64,000 nt of DNA from Rhizobium sp. Leaf453 (GCF_001425605.1 NZ_LMRG01000003.1:147122-211121), one strand, 5' to 3'. Shown: positions 46,610 to 57,034, counted from the stretch's first letter. A program made the numbers and translations. The notes: a model not told the origin generated them from the sequence alone.

Positions 46610-46684
46610 TGGAGCGGGTGAGGCGATTCGAACGCCCGACCCCAACCTTGGCAAGGTTGTGCTCTACCCCTGAGCTACACCCGC
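46610..46684 (-). tRNA. tRNA-Gly(GCC)
   Basis: The minus strand reads a complete cloverleaf of 75 nt including an encoded CCA. The acceptor stem GCGGGTG pairs with CACCCGC, the D-arm is AGCTC AGGGGTA GAGC, the anticodon stem-loop is ACCTTGCCAAGGT with anticodon GCC, and the T-arm is GTCGG GCGTTCGAATC-type with TTCGAAT. Its 3' end faces the exported-protease cluster. Confidence 0.97.
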
Positions 46685-46935
46685 TCATCAACCTCGGCCC
46701 GGGGGTAGTCGGTGGACCGTGGCGTCGCTGCGTTGTTTCTTGCGGCGACGGGCGCTATATGGCCCAGCCGATTTTCAAATGCAACAGGGAAATGACGCCG
46801 GATCTAAGAAATTTTTCAAAAATGTCGCAAGACCCTGAAAACAAGGCGTTTTACCGCATTCACCATCGACACGATTGCGCTTGTCTGGGCCAGGCCGTAA
46901 AGCAGACGGCACTTTTTCTCCTCAAGGACAGGCCC

Positions 46936-47445
46936 ATGAGCAACGCAGAACCGAAGACACAGACGGAATTGTTCCAGTTTCTGGACAGCCTTGGCATCGC
47001 CCACAAGACCAAGCAGCACGAACCGGTTTTCACCGTGGCCGAATCGGTGGCTTTGCGTGACGAAATCCCCGGCGGCCACACCAAGAACCTGTTCGTGAAG
47101 GACAAGAAGGACAATTACTTCCTGCTCACCGTCGAGGAACATGCGACCGTGGACCTCAAGACCGTGCACACGATCATCGGCGCCGCCAGCAAGGTGTCGT
47201 TCGGCCGCCCGGAAAAGCTGATAGAATATCTGGGCGTCATCCCGGGCGCCGTTACTGCCTTCGGCGTGATCAACGATGCCGGCCAGAACGTGAAGATCAT
47301 CATCGACCAGGACCTGATGCAGGATGAGATCGTCAACTGCCATCCGCTGTCGAACGACGCCACCACCTCGATCGCCTCCAAGGACCTCTTGCGCTTTATC
47401 GAGGCGACGGGACATGAACCGCTTGTCTTGAAAGTGACGTCCTGA
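46936..47445 (+). CDS. YbaK/ProX-type aminoacyl-tRNA deacylase
   Basis: 169 residues, a free-standing INS/YbaK editing domain: TQTELFQFLDSLGI, 'HEPVFTVAESVALRDEIPGGHTKNLFVKDKK' region (about residues 27-57, with the G.HTKNLF motif of the ProXp-ala/PrdX group) and 'PGAVTAFGVIND'. Such enzymes clear mischarged Ala-tRNA(Pro) in trans. ATG 46936 gives the normal length; the frame is open upstream across the tRNA but unlikely coding. Confidence 0.9.
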   Translation: MSNAEPKTQTELFQFLDSLGIAHKTKQHEPVFTVAESVALRDEIPGGHTKNLFVKDKKDNYFLLTVEEHATVDLKTVHTIIGAASKVSFGRPEKLIEYLGVIPGAVTAFGVINDAGQNVKIIIDQDLMQDEIVNCHPLSNDATTSIASKDLLRFIEATGHEPLVLKVTS

Positions 47446-47502
47446 CATACGATCTTTGACGCAAGAAAGTCAGACGGACACCCATGTCCGCGAGGAGACA
47501 CG

Positions 47503-48504
47503 ATGAGCGGCAATGACAATCCCTATTCAGGTTCCTACGGCAGCCAGATGACGGCGACGGCCACCTATGGCGGCGCGCCCGCACAGGCTGCTCCGGCACA
47601 GGCCGGCGCGGCGTCCTTGCCAGCAGGCGACCTGATCAAGGATACGACGACCGCGAACTTTGCCCGTGACGTCCTCGAAGCCTCCCGCCACCAACCGGTT
47701 CTGGTCGATTTCTGGGCCCCCTGGTGTGGCCCCTGCAAGCAGCTGACCCCGGTGATCGAGAAGGTCGTGACCGAAGGACAGGGCCGGGTGCGGCTGGTCA
47801 AGATGAACATCGACGATCATCCGTCGATCGCCGGCCAGCTTGGCATCCAGTCGATCCCCGCCGTCATCGCCTTTGTCGGCGGCCGGCCGGTCGATGGTTT
47901 CATGGGCGCCGTACCGGAAAGCCAGATTCGCCAGTTCATCGAAAAAGTCGCCGGCCCGGTCGTTGACGATCAGGCGGCCGAGATCGAGGCGGCCCTGACC
48001 GAGGCCAAGAGCCTGCTCGAACAGGGCGACCTTGAGAACGCGGCCGGCCTGTTCGGTGCCGTACTGCAGGCAGCACCGGACAATCCCGTGGCGCTGGCCG
48101 GGCTCGTCAATTGCCTGATCACCGCCGGCGACCTGGAACAGGCGCGCGACATGCTGGCCGACCTGCCCGAGGCGCTCGCCAAGGATGCCGGCATCATCGC
48201 GGTCACCAAGAAGGTCGCCCAGATCGAGGAAGCCCGCAAGCTCGGCGATCCCAACGCGCTCGAACAGGTGCTGGCCGCCAATCCGGACGATCACGAAGCC
48301 CGCATCAAGCTCGCCAAGATCCGCAATGTCGAGGGCGACCGGACTGCCGCCTCCGATCATCTCCTTCAGGTGATGAAGCGCGACCGGACCTTCCAGGACG
48401 ACGGTGCACGCCGCGAGCTTCTACAGTTTTTCGACATCTGGGGACCGATGGATCCGGCCACGCTTTCGGCGCGGCGCAAATTGTCATCCATCCTGTTCTC
48501 CTGA
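47503..48504 (+). CDS. cnoX: Chaperedoxin CnoX-like thioredoxin with TPR tail
   Basis: 333 residues. After an Ala/Gly-rich N-terminus (1-45) comes a thioredoxin domain with WCGPC (Cys75, Cys78) and cis-Pro in 'SIPAVIAF', and then TPR-like helices to the end (about 165-333). This is the CnoX/YbbN architecture; unlike E. coli CnoX (SXXC) it keeps both redox cysteines, as reported for Caulobacter. It protects substrates for GroEL/ES and DnaK under oxidative stress. The lonN and trm112 genes follow in the same direction. Confidence 0.9.
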   Translation: MSGNDNPYSGSYGSQMTATATYGGAPAQAAPAQAGAASLPAGDLIKDTTTANFARDVLEASRHQPVLVDFWAPWCGPCKQLTPVIEKVVTEGQGRVRLVKMNIDDHPSIAGQLGIQSIPAVIAFVGGRPVDGFMGAVPESQIRQFIEKVAGPVVDDQAAEIEAALTEAKSLLEQGDLENAAGLFGAVLQAAPDNPVALAGLVNCLITAGDLEQARDMLADLPEALAKDAGIIAVTKKVAQIEEARKLGDPNALEQVLAANPDDHEARIKLAKIRNVEGDRTAASDHLLQVMKRDRTFQDDGARRELLQFFDIWGPMDPATLSARRKLSSILFS

Positions 48505-48619
48505 CATCGCGCCACGCGATCCCTTGAGTTTTCGGGCGCGTGCCCCATCTCTGTCGATAGGCGACGGATTGGGCTGCGATTGCCGGAAACCGCTTGGACG
48601 CGATGGGGTGTTGCAAGAC

Positions 48620-49300
48620 ATGCAAGTTGGAAATGCACGATATCTGAAGTCTCAGGACTTGCCGGAAACGCTCCCGGTCTTTCCGCTGACGGGCGTGCTC
48701 CTGCTTCCCGGCTCCCAGCTGCCGCTGAACATCTTCGAGCCGCGCTATCTCGCAATGGTCGATGACGCGCTGACGAAAAACCGCCTGATCGGCATGATCC
48801 AGCCGTCCTTCGGCGAAATCCGAGACGAGGCCGGCCAGGCGCATGTGCAGGCGCTCTGCCAGGTCGGCTGCGTCGGCCGGATCACCTCCTTCGCCGAGAT
48901 GGAGGACGGCCGCTACATCATCTCGCTGACCGGCATCTGCCGCTTCCGGCTGTTCGAGGAAATGCCGCAGACGAAAGGCTATCGTTCCTTCCGCATCGCC
49001 CCGTTCGTCACCGATTTAAGTACGCCGGACGACGAGGCGCAAGTCGATCGGGAGGCCCTGCTCGCCGCCTTCAAGGCCTATCTCGACGCCAACAAGCTGG
49101 AGGCGGACTGGGAGAGCGTCGAACGGGCCAGCAACACGACGCTGGTCAACTCCATGGCGATGATGTCACCCTATGGCCCGGCGGAAAAACAGGCGCTGCT
49201 GGAAGCACCGGACCTGAAGACCCGGGCCGAAACGCTGATCGCTATTACCGAAATCGTGCTGGCGCGCAATTTCGGCGACATCGAAACCATGCTGCAGTAA
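48620..49300 (+). CDS. Lon N-terminal-domain (LonN) protein
   Basis: 226 residues, only the substrate-recognition domain of Lon without ATPase or protease parts: [30 protein letters not shown] style start (about residues 12-41) and '[29 protein letters not shown]'-like region (about 80-108). Its precise function is unknown. ATG 48620 (MQVGNARYL) is chosen because homology begins about ten residues later. It sits in the conserved cnoX-lonN-trm112 order. Confidence 0.9.
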   Translation: MQVGNARYLKSQDLPETLPVFPLTGVLLLPGSQLPLNIFEPRYLAMVDDALTKNRLIGMIQPSFGEIRDEAGQAHVQALCQVGCVGRITSFAEMEDGRYIISLTGICRFRLFEEMPQTKGYRSFRIAPFVTDLSTPDDEAQVDREALLAAFKAYLDANKLEADWESVERASNTTLVNSMAMMSPYGPAEKQALLEAPDLKTRAETLIAITEIVLARNFGDIETMLQ

Positions 49301-49310
49301 AGTCCTGCCC

Positions 49311-49499
49311 ATGGAAGATAGAACCAGCCGTGTCGATCCCAAACTGCTCGAACTGCTCGTCTGCCCGCTGACCAAGGGCCGGCTGAGCTACCATGCCGCC
49401 GACAACGAACTGATCTCGGAAAAGGCCCGCCTCGCCTATCCGATCAGGGACGGCATTCCGATCATGCTGATTTCGGAAGCGCGCAAGATCGAGGATTGA
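49311..49499 (+). CDS. Trm112 family (YcaR-like) protein
   Basis: 62 residues: [19 protein letters not shown]...[13 protein letters not shown] is the Trm112/UPF0434 pattern. Only one Cys of the usual zinc-ribbon CxxC is present (CPLT), as is common in alphaproteobacterial members. Eukaryotic Trm112 activates methyltransferases; the bacterial role is not established. It follows lonN by 10 nt. Confidence 0.92.
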   Translation: MEDRTSRVDPKLLELLVCPLTKGRLSYHAADNELISEKARLAYPIRDGIPIMLISEARKIED

Positions 49500-49636
49500 G
49501 CGCGTCAACGGGCTGATCGGTTTGCAGTGCGCCTCAACTTGCTTCGCTTGTCGCGGTCGTTCACGCAAATTTAGACGGTTTATGAAAAACCCGGGGGACT
49601 TGTCGGCGTAGAGATCGACACAATCCGAGGTCTTGC

Positions 49637-49867
49637 ATGAGCCGTTTTGAACGCATCCGCTGGAAGAAACATTTCCAGGATTTCCTGTGGGGTTTCCTGA
49701 TCGGCCCATTTTCCACGGGCCTTTACATTGCAGGGGCAATGTTACTTTCCGCGTTTGTCAGCGCCGCCTTCGGGACGCACCCTTTGTACACAGCCTTGGT
49801 AGCAATAGTTGCTGTGCTGATCGTCAACCCCAAGCGCCGGTTGAAGAATTTCAGGGGCACGCGATGA
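49637..49867 (+). CDS. Small membrane protein of unknown function
   Basis: 76 residues with two hydrophobic segments (FLWGFLIGPFSTGLYIAGAML; AAFGTHPLYTALVAIVAVLIV) and basic ends. GAGG lies 8 nt before the ATG. No family is recognised. It stands between trm112 (137 bp) and the convergent UbiH-like gene. Coding use looks plausible but independent support is limited. Confidence 0.5.
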   Translation: MSRFERIRWKKHFQDFLWGFLIGPFSTGLYIAGAMLLSAFVSAAFGTHPLYTALVAIVAVLIVNPKRRLKNFRGTR

Positions 49868-49903
49868 CGGCCACGAATTGGGCTCAAACTCCCGGATTCA
49901 CGC

Positions 49904-51118
49904 TCAAATCGGCAGACCACCCAGCAGCTTTGGCTCGCTCTGGCCGCCAAGCCCCGATGCCTGGCGAATGAAGAAGGACTTCACCGAGGGCAGGCGGTCG
50001 ACGATGCCGAGGCCGAAATCGCGGAGCGCGCGGATCGGGGTAATGTCGTTGGAAAACAGCCGGTTCAGCACGTCGGTCGTCACGCCCATGCGGAACGTGT
50101 CGAATCGGCGCCAGCTCTGGTAGCGCTCCAAGACCGCCAGAGAGCCGATATCGAGACCGAGACGGTCGGCATCAACGATGGTTTCAGCAAGCGCCGCGAC
50201 ATCCTTGAAGCCGAGATTGAGGCCCTGGCCGGAAATCGGGTGAATGCCGTGGGCGGCGTCGCCGGCAAGCGCGAAGCGCGGGGCGATGAAATCGCGCGCC
50301 AGCGTCAGGCCGAGCGGAAAGGCGCGGCGACCGCCGACGACCTTGAGCCCGCCCAGCTTGTGGCCGAAACGGCGCTCCAGCTCTTCCTCGAACACCAGAT
50401 CGTCGCTGGCGATCAGGCGGTCGGCGTCGCGGGTGCGTTCCGTCCAGACGAGGGAAGAGCGATTGTTGCGAAGCGGCAGCGTCGCGAAGGGGCCGGCCGG
50501 CAGGAAATGCTCTTCGGCCGTGCCGTCATGCGGGCGCTCGTGCTCGACCGTGGTGACGATTCCCGACTGGCCATAATCGAAATCGACGGTCTTGATGCCG
50601 GCAGCATCGCGCAGTTTGGAGCGCACGCCGTCACAGGCGACCAACAGCCGGGCGTCGAGCACATCGTCATTCGATAGCGTCAGGGACACGGCATGATCGC
50701 CACTCCTGAAATCCTTCGCCACGGTGGATTGGCGGATCTCGACGCCGAGTTCGCCCGCCGCCTTGCGCAGCGCTCCGACGAGAGCGACATTCGGCACCAT
50801 ATGGGCAAAGGGCCGGCCTTCGACCGCCTCGTCCTCGAAGGTGAGGAAGACCGGGCGGACGGGATCGGCGGTGTTCGAATCGGTGATGACCATCCGCTTG
50901 ATCGGCTCGGCCTCCGGCTCGATCTCGCTCCAAAGCCCGAGAACGTCGAGCATCTGCGAGGCGGCGGCGATGATCGCCGAGGCGCGCTCGTCCTTCTTCC
51001 AGGCATCGTCAGGTGCGCCGTCGATCAGCGTCACAGCCAGATGCGGCGCTGCCTTCTTCACCGCCACGGCCAGCGACAATCCGACATAACCGCCGCCCGC
51101 AATCAGCACATCGATCAT
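49904..51118 (-). CDS. UbiH/UbiF-family FAD-dependent monooxygenase
   Basis: 404 residues. N-terminal FAD site MIDVLIAGGGYVGLSLAVAV (GxGxxG), the DG motif near 155-165 ('LLVACDGVRSKLR') and 'ALAGDAAHGIHPISGQGLNLGFKDV' region near 285-310 are the class A flavoprotein hydroxylase signatures; the last is the ubiquinone-hydroxylase pattern. It hydroxylates the ubiquinone ring (C5, C6 or C1 position uncertain; alphaproteobacterial UbiL/UbiH type). ATG 51118 places the FAD loop correctly; GGGAG precedes. Confidence 0.9.
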   Translation of the reverse strand: MIDVLIAGGGYVGLSLAVAVKKAAPHLAVTLIDGAPDDAWKKDERASAIIAAASQMLDVLGLWSEIEPEAEPIKRMVITDSNTADPVRPVFLTFEDEAVEGRPFAHMVPNVALVGALRKAAGELGVEIRQSTVAKDFRSGDHAVSLTLSNDDVLDARLLVACDGVRSKLRDAAGIKTVDFDYGQSGIVTTVEHERPHDGTAEEHFLPAGPFATLPLRNNRSSLVWTERTRDADRLIASDDLVFEEELERRFGHKLGGLKVVGGRRAFPLGLTLARDFIAPRFALAGDAAHGIHPISGQGLNLGFKDVAALAETIVDADRLGLDIGSLAVLERYQSWRRFDTFRMGVTTDVLNRLFSNDITPIRALRDFGLGIVDRLPSVKSFFIRQASGLGGQSEPKLLGGLPI

Positions 51119-51220
51119 CTCTCGTTCTCCCTTTGCCCTTGAGCATTGCATGCCTGCTATATAGATCAAGCATGCGCCCGTTCCTACCTCTGGAACGTCC
51201 GACCGCAGGAGATTGCCTAA

Positions 51221-52117
51221 ATGTCGCGCCCCGCTGAGACCACCGCACCGATGCCCGCCCCAATGGATGTGCTCCTGCAGACGCTTGATGTCGAAAAACT
51301 TGAGGAGAACCTGTTTCGGGGTCTCTCCCCGCAAGTGGGATGGCAGCGCGTCTTCGGCGGACAGGTGATCGGGCAAGCTCTGGTGGCGGCGCAGCGAACG
51401 GTGAGCGAAGGCCGCTATGTGCATTCGCTACACGCGTATTTTATGCGTCCGGGCGATCCGAGCGTACCGATCATCTACGATGTCGATCGCATCCGCGACG
51501 GATCGAGCTTTGCCACCCGCCGCGTCGTCGCCATCCAGCATGGCAAGGCGATCTTTTCCATGTCAGCCTCGTTCCAGTTCGACGAGGACGGTTTCGAGCA
51601 CCAGATCACCATGCCCAAGGTCGCGCCACCGGACACGCTGATGGGCGAGCAGGACATCAAGGAGAAATTCCTGGTCAATGCGCCGGAAGCCATTCGCCGC
51701 TATTGGGAACGGCCGCGGCCGATCGAAATCCGGCCCGTCTCGCTGAAACACTATTTCTCGCGCGACAAGCTTGAGCCGCTGCAGGACGTCTGGGTGAAGA
51801 CCACCGGCGCTGTTCCCGACGAGCGCCACATCCAGGCGGCGGTGCTCGCCTATATCTCGGACATGACGCTGCTCGACACGGCGCTTTATGCGCACGGGAC
51901 GTCGGTGTTCGACCGCGACCTGCAGGTGGCGAGCCTCGACCACTCCATGTGGTTTCACCGGCCCTGCAAGCTGGACGACTGGGTGCTTTATACCCAGGAT
52001 AGCCCCAGCGCCTTCGGAGCACGCGGCATGACGCGTGGCAGCCTGTTCGACCGTTCCGGCGTCCTGATCGCCTCGGTCGCGCAGGAAGGGTTGATTCGGA
52101 AAAAGGCATCTGAGTAA
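51221..52117 (+). CDS. tesB: Acyl-CoA thioesterase II TesB
   Basis: 298 residues, a double hot-dog fold. Features are GLSPQVGWQRVFGGQVIGQAL-type start of the fold near residues 35-55, 'SLHAYFMRPGD' and the C-terminal 'AYISDMTLLDTAL' and 'LDHSMWFHRP' with catalytic Asp/His residues. It hydrolyses medium- and long-chain acyl-CoAs. The ATG at 51221 could be replaced by one 10 codons on; both fit. A terminator begins at its stop codon. Confidence 0.92.
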   Translation: MSRPAETTAPMPAPMDVLLQTLDVEKLEENLFRGLSPQVGWQRVFGGQVIGQALVAAQRTVSEGRYVHSLHAYFMRPGDPSVPIIYDVDRIRDGSSFATRRVVAIQHGKAIFSMSASFQFDEDGFEHQITMPKVAPPDTLMGEQDIKEKFLVNAPEAIRRYWERPRPIEIRPVSLKHYFSRDKLEPLQDVWVKTTGAVPDERHIQAAVLAYISDMTLLDTALYAHGTSVFDRDLQVASLDHSMWFHRPCKLDDWVLYTQDSPSAFGARGMTRGSLFDRSGVLIASVAQEGLIRKKASE

Positions 52118-52140
52118 AAAAGTATCACTTTTTTATTTTT
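52115..52140 (+). terminator. AT-rich intrinsic terminator overlapping the tesB stop codon
   Basis: TAAAAAAGT-atc-ACTTTTTTA forms a perfect 9-bp stem (52115-52123 / 52127-52135) followed by TTTTT. The TAA stop of tesB is the first three bases of the stem. Confidence 0.8.
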
Positions 52141-52176
52141 GCTTATTTTTTCATCGTTTAAATTGACGATTTTTTA

Positions 52177-52206
52177 ACATTCCGATCCCGGCTTTTGGCG
52201 GAATGT
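52177..52206. promoter_or_regulatory. 8-bp dyad upstream of the glnK promoter
   Basis: ACATTCCG (52177-52184) / CGGAATGT (52199-52206) with a 14-nt spacer, 46 bp upstream of the sigma-54 promoter, where an enhancer-binding site would be expected. It does not match the NtrC consensus (TGCACC-N5-GGTGCA). Confidence 0.35.
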
Positions 52207-52251
52207 GGCATTTCCGTGTCTTTTCATAGACTTAACAACCCGCTCTCGAAC

Positions 52252-52267
52252 TGGCACGCGCCTTGAA
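52252..52267 (+). promoter_or_regulatory. Sigma-54 promoter of glnK-amtB
   Basis: TGGCACG-CGCC-TTGAA matches the sigma-54 consensus TGGCACG-N4-TTGCA in 11 of 12 fixed positions; the -12 GC is GA here. It lies 89 nt upstream of the glnK ATG. Nitrogen-limited, NtrC-dependent transcription of glnK-amtB is standard in rhizobia. Confidence 0.75.
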
Positions 52268-52286
52268 TAGCAGTGCGCGGTCGTAA

Positions 52287-52694
<408 letters not shown>

Positions 52695-52723
52695 GTCACG
52701 GCCGTTCAGGGAGCTATTTGACA

Positions 52724-54097
52724 ATGTCCTCATTTAAACTTTCCACCTCTCTCGGACGCCTCGGCGCCACGGCTGCGGCGGTCCTCGCCCCGGTTGTCGC
52801 CTTCGCTCAGGAAGCCGCCCCGGCAGCGACCGAAGCTGCTGCCGCTGCCGCCGCCGCACCGGTCCCGAACAAGGGCGACACCGCCTTCATGTTCGTCTGC
52901 ACCATCCTTGTCCTGTTCATGCTGGTTCCGGGTCTCGGCCTGTTCTACGGTGGTCTCGTTCGCGCCAAGAACATGCTCTCCGTCCTGATGCAGTGCACAG
53001 TCGCCGGTTCGGCCGTCATGCTTGCCTGGGTCATCTACGGTTACTCGTTCGCCTTCGGCGGCTCGACCTCAGCCTTCTGGGGCGGCACCGCCAAGCTCTT
53101 CCTGGCCGGCGTAACGCCAGATACGACCGCTGCGACCTTCTCTGACGGCGTCGTCATTCCGGAAATGATCTTCATCATGTTCCAGATGACCTTCGCGGCC
53201 ATCACCCCTGCCCTGATCGTCGGTGCCTTTGCAGAGCGCATCAAGTTTTCGGCTGCAGTCCTGTTCTGCGTCCTGTGGGCAACCTTCGTCTACTTCCCGA
53301 TCGCCCACATGGTCTGGGATGCCAACGGCCTGATCTTCGGCTGGGGCGCTCTCGACTTCGCGGGCGGCACGGTCGTTCACATCAATGCCGGCGTCGCTGG
53401 TCTGATCGGCGCGATCATGGTCGGCAAGCGTACCGGCTTCGGCAAGGACATGATGGCTCCGCACTCCATGACCCTGACGCTCGTCGGCGCGGCCATGCTC
53501 TGGGTCGGCTGGTTCGGCTTCAATGCTGGCTCCAACCTCGAAGCTTCGGGTGGCGCGATGCTCGCAACCGTCAACACCTTCATTGCAACGGCTGCTGCCA
53601 TCGTCTCCTGGTCGCTGGTTGAAACCTTCACCCGCGGCAAGGCCTCGATGCTCGGCGCTGCTTCGGGCATGATCGCCGGTCTCGTCGCCATCACGCCTGC
53701 CGCCGGTATTGCCGGCCCGATGGGCGCGATCATCATGGGTCTGATCGTTTCGCCGCTGTGCTACTTCTTCGTCTCCGTGGTGAAGAACAAGTTCGGCTAT
53801 GACGACACCGCTGACGTCTTCGGCGTCCATGGTATCGGCGGCCTGTTCGGTGCTCTCGCAACCGGCATCTTCGCATCGTCCTCGCTGGGCGGTATCGGTT
53901 ATGCCGATGGCGTCACCATGGGCGGCCAGTTCATGACCCAGCTCTACGCCGTTCTCGTCACCCTCGTCTGGTGCGGCGTCGGCTCGGCTGTTCTCTACAA
54001 GATCGTCGACCTGATCGTCGGCCTGCGCGTCCCGGTCGAAGCCGAGCGCGAAGGTCTCGACCTCTCCTCGCACGGCGAAGCCGCTTACCACTCCTAA
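52724..54097 (+). CDS. amtB: Ammonium transporter AmtB
   Basis: 457 residues. A cleavable signal peptide (ending VVAFA) is followed by an Ala/Pro-rich linker and eleven membrane helices. Amt signatures include 'DFAGGTVVHINAGVAGL' (with the first twin-His) near residues 210-226 and 'GVHGIGGLFGAL' with the second His. It conducts NH4+/NH3 and is gated by GlnK from the preceding gene. ATG 52724 is preceded by AGGGAG. Confidence 0.96.
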   Translation: MSSFKLSTSLGRLGATAAAVLAPVVAFAQEAAPAATEAAAAAAAAPVPNKGDTAFMFVCTILVLFMLVPGLGLFYGGLVRAKNMLSVLMQCTVAGSAVMLAWVIYGYSFAFGGSTSAFWGGTAKLFLAGVTPDTTAATFSDGVVIPEMIFIMFQMTFAAITPALIVGAFAERIKFSAAVLFCVLWATFVYFPIAHMVWDANGLIFGWGALDFAGGTVVHINAGVAGLIGAIMVGKRTGFGKDMMAPHSMTLTLVGAAMLWVGWFGFNAGSNLEASGGAMLATVNTFIATAAAIVSWSLVETFTRGKASMLGAASGMIAGLVAITPAAGIAGPMGAIIMGLIVSPLCYFFVSVVKNKFGYDDTADVFGVHGIGGLFGALATGIFASSSLGGIGYADGVTMGGQFMTQLYAVLVTLVWCGVGSAVLYKIVDLIVGLRVPVEAEREGLDLSSHGEAAYHS

Positions 54098-54171
54098 GAA
54101 ATTTGCGGAGCCGGACAAACGGCTCCGCATCACTTCCCGTCGCAGTCTTGCTTCCCGCAAGACCGCATTTG

Positions 54172-54200
54172 GCCCGGATTCCGTATCCGGGCTTTTTTTT
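54172..54200 (+). terminator. Intrinsic terminator after amtB
   Basis: GCCCGGAT (54172-54179) / ATCCGGGC (54185-54192) with a 5-nt loop, followed by eight T. A second perfect hairpin, GCGGAGCCG / CGGCTCCGC (54105-54128), lies nearer the stop without a T-tract. Confidence 0.92.
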
Positions 54201-54361
54201 GTTTTCAGCGTCCGCCCCGCGCTCTTGCCTCCCGAAATCTAGGGGGTGCGCCATGTTTCCGGTAAACGAAGCGTCAAGGTTAATAGGACTTTAACCCTCC
54301 CAAGCTTACGGTCGAAGCATGCGCGCATTGCGATTTGAAGAATAACAGGCAGCAGGTCACC

Positions 54362-57034
54362 ATGAGCAGAAGCAATCAGGCGGTGTATGACAACCGTTCC
54401 AACCGGTTTGTGCTTTCCACATTCGTCTGGAAACAGATCGCCTCGCTGGCCGGATTTGCGCTGTTCGTCGCGTTGGGCTTCGCGGTCGCCGCACTCTCGA
54501 CCTGGAACGTCAACGATCCCAGCTTCTCCTACTCGACGACGGAAACGCCGACCAACATTCTCGGATATACCGGTGCTGCCTTCGCCGACATCTTCATGCA
54601 GTTCTTCGGCATTGCCAGCGTCGTGGCCCTTCTGCCCGTCGTCGCCTGGGGCCTGGTGCTGATCTCCAGCAAGCCGTTCGGCCGCATCCACAAGCGCGCC
54701 GCCGCCTGGTTCGGTGGCTCCGTTCTCGCCTCCGCCGCGCTGAGTTGCCTCCCTGCCCCCGTCACCTGGCCGCTGCCCAATGGCCTTGGCGGCGTTTTCG
54801 GCGACATGATCCTGCGTTTCCCGGCTCTCTTTACCGGCGCCTATCCGACCGGAACCTTCGGCATGGTGCTCGCCGTGCTGTTCGCGCTGCCGGCTGCCTA
54901 TTTCCTGATCTACAGCGCCGGCCTGATCGGCGTGCCGGACGAAGACGAGGAAATTGCGGTGCCTGCGGCGGCACCCAGCAAGGCCCGCACCGTCAGCGAC
55001 GAATCAGAGGACGATGAATCGGAAGGCCTGTTCATGGTGCTCGCCGGCGCGATCACCCATATGCGCTTCACCGCCCACGCCCGCATGCGCCGCCTGTTCG
55101 GCCTCAGCGGCCGCCGCAAGCAGGCCGAGCGTCACTATGACGAGCCCTATGATTTCAATACCGACGAATTCGGCACGCTGAACGAACCCTCGCGCCCGAA
55201 GGCGATCTCCCGCTCCGAGCGGGTCGAGCCGTCGCTGGATCGCAGTGAACGGCGTGTCGTCGCTCCTCCTTCGATTTCCATCGACGATGATGAAGACGAC
55301 GATCTGCATGACGCCGACCGACTGCCGGCCGGCATCATGTCCGGTGACGACGATGATGACGATATGGATGCAGCTTCGAACTGGGCACCGGTCTCGGCAC
55401 CGCGCAAGCAGCCTCCGGTCGCGCCAGCCTCCAGCGCCCGTGTCGTCCCCGCTGCGCCACGCCCGAAGACCGGCCAGCGCATGGAGCGCGAGGCGCAGTC
55501 GTCGTTGGTCACCGACGACGACGATTTCACCCTGCCGCCGCTGCACTTCCTCGCCGAACCGAAGAACGTCACCCGCGACGCGACGCTGTCTGCCGATGCG
55601 CTGGAGCAGAACGCCCGCATGCTGGAAGGTGTGCTGGAGGATTTCGGCGTCAAGGGCGAGATCATCCATGTCCGCCCCGGCCCGGTCGTCACGCTTTATG
55701 AACTGGAGCCCGCGCCGGGCATCAAGTCGTCGCGCGTCATCGGCCTTGCCGACGATATCGCCCGCTCGATGTCGGCAATCGCCGCCCGCGTCGCCGTCGT
55801 TCCCGGCCGCAACGCCATCGGCATCGAACTGCCGAACCAGCGCCGCGAAACCGTTTACCTGCGCGAACTGATCGGCTCGCGCGATTTCGAGACCTCGAAG
55901 ACCAAGCTCGCCATGGCGCTCGGCAAGACCATCGGCGGCGAACCCGTCATCGTCGATATCGCCAAGATGCCGCACCTGCTGGTTGCCGGCACCACCGGCT
56001 CGGGTAAATCGGTCGCCATCAACACGATGATCCTGTCGATCCTCTACCGGCTGAAGCCGGAACAGTGCCGCCTGATCATGATCGACCCGAAAATGCTGGA
56101 ACTCTCCGTCTATGACGGCATTCCGCACCTGCTGACACCGGTTGTCACCGATCCGAAAAAGGCCGTCGTCGCGCTCAAATGGACCGTCCGCGAGATGGAG
56201 GAGCGCTACAAGAAGATGTCGAAGATTGGCGTGCGCAATATCGACGGCTTCAACAGCCGCGTTGAGCAGGCACTGGCCAAGGGCGAGGTGATGAGCCGGA
56301 CCGTGCAGACGGGCTTCGACCGCCAGACCGGCGAGGCGATCTACGAGACCGAAGAATTCGATCTGCAGCCGATCCCCTATATCGTCGTCATCATCGACGA
56401 AATGGCCGACCTGATGATGGTTGCCGGCAAGGACATCGAAGGCGCCGTGCAGCGTCTGGCGCAGATGGCCCGTGCCGCCGGCATCCATGTCATCATGGCG
56501 ACCCAGCGCCCCTCGGTCGATGTCATCACCGGCACGATCAAGGCCAACTTCCCGACGCGTATCTCCTTCCAGGTCACGTCAAAGATCGACAGCCGCACTA
56601 TCCTTGGCGAGCAGGGCGCCGAACAGCTGCTCGGCATGGGCGACATGCTCTATATGGCCGGCGGTGGCCGCATCCAGCGCGTGCACGGCCCGTTCGTCTC
56701 GGATACCGAGGTCGAGGAAGTCGTCAAATACCTGAAGACCCAGGGCGCGCCGCAATATCTCGACGCGATCACCGAAGAAGACGATGAGGATGGCGAAGGC
56801 GGCGGTCCGGCCGGCACCTCGAACCTGTCCGAGTCCGACGATCCCTATGACCAGGCTGTCGCCATCGTGCTTCGCGACGGCAAGGCCTCGACATCCTATG
56901 TCCAGCGCCGCCTCGGCATCGGTTACAATCGCGCCGCCTCCCTGATCGAGCGCATGGAGCAGGAAGGCATCATCGGCGCCGCCAACCATGCCGGCAAACG
57001 GGAAATCCTCGTACCCACCGAAAACGACCGCTGA
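54362..57034 (+). CDS. ftsK: DNA translocase FtsK
   Basis: 890 residues. Four membrane helices (about 20-190) anchor it at the septum. A low-complexity, acidic and Pro/Ala-rich linker follows (about 195-400). The RecA-like motor has Walker [10 protein letters not shown] (about 543-551) and Walker B '[13 protein letters not shown]'. The C-terminal winged-helix gamma domain ('[29 protein letters not shown]' region) recognises KOPS. It segregates chromosome ends at division. ATG 54362 is preferred over an upstream in-frame TTG at 54335. Confidence 0.95.
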   Translation: MSRSNQAVYDNRSNRFVLSTFVWKQIASLAGFALFVALGFAVAALSTWNVNDPSFSYSTTETPTNILGYTGAAFADIFMQFFGIASVVALLPVVAWGLVLISSKPFGRIHKRAAAWFGGSVLASAALSCLPAPVTWPLPNGLGGVFGDMILRFPALFTGAYPTGTFGMVLAVLFALPAAYFLIYSAGLIGVPDEDEEIAVPAAAPSKARTVSDESEDDESEGLFMVLAGAITHMRFTAHARMRRLFGLSGRRKQAERHYDEPYDFNTDEFGTLNEPSRPKAISRSERVEPSLDRSERRVVAPPSISIDDDEDDDLHDADRLPAGIMSGDDDDDDMDAASNWAPVSAPRKQPPVAPASSARVVPAAPRPKTGQRMEREAQSSLVTDDDDFTLPPLHFLAEPKNVTRDATLSADALEQNARMLEGVLEDFGVKGEIIHVRPGPVVTLYELEPAPGIKSSRVIGLADDIARSMSAIAARVAVVPGRNAIGIELPNQRRETVYLRELIGSRDFETSKTKLAMALGKTIGGEPVIVDIAKMPHLLVAGTTGSGKSVAINTMILSILYRLKPEQCRLIMIDPKMLELSVYDGIPHLLTPVVTDPKKAVVALKWTVREMEERYKKMSKIGVRNIDGFNSRVEQALAKGEVMSRTVQTGFDRQTGEAIYETEEFDLQPIPYIVVIIDEMADLMMVAGKDIEGAVQRLAQMARAAGIHVIMATQRPSVDVITGTIKANFPTRISFQVTSKIDSRTILGEQGAEQLLGMGDMLYMAGGGRIQRVHGPFVSDTEVEEVVKYLKTQGAPQYLDAITEEDDEDGEGGGPAGTSNLSESDDPYDQAVAIVLRDGKASTSYVQRRLGIGYNRAASLIERMEQEGIIGAANHAGKREILVPTENDR

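Noticed and set aside
46610..46684. Direct repeat of the tRNA-Gly 3' end as an att site at the left border of the protease cluster
   Set aside because: I looked around 38.27-38.41 kb and in the 41.4-41.8-kb gap and found no convincing match, so no attachment site is annotated.
49637..49867. Considered as part of a toxin-antitoxin type I system (small membrane peptide)
   Set aside because: 76 residues with two helices is longer than typical type I toxins, and no antisense RNA promoter or tandem repeat was seen.
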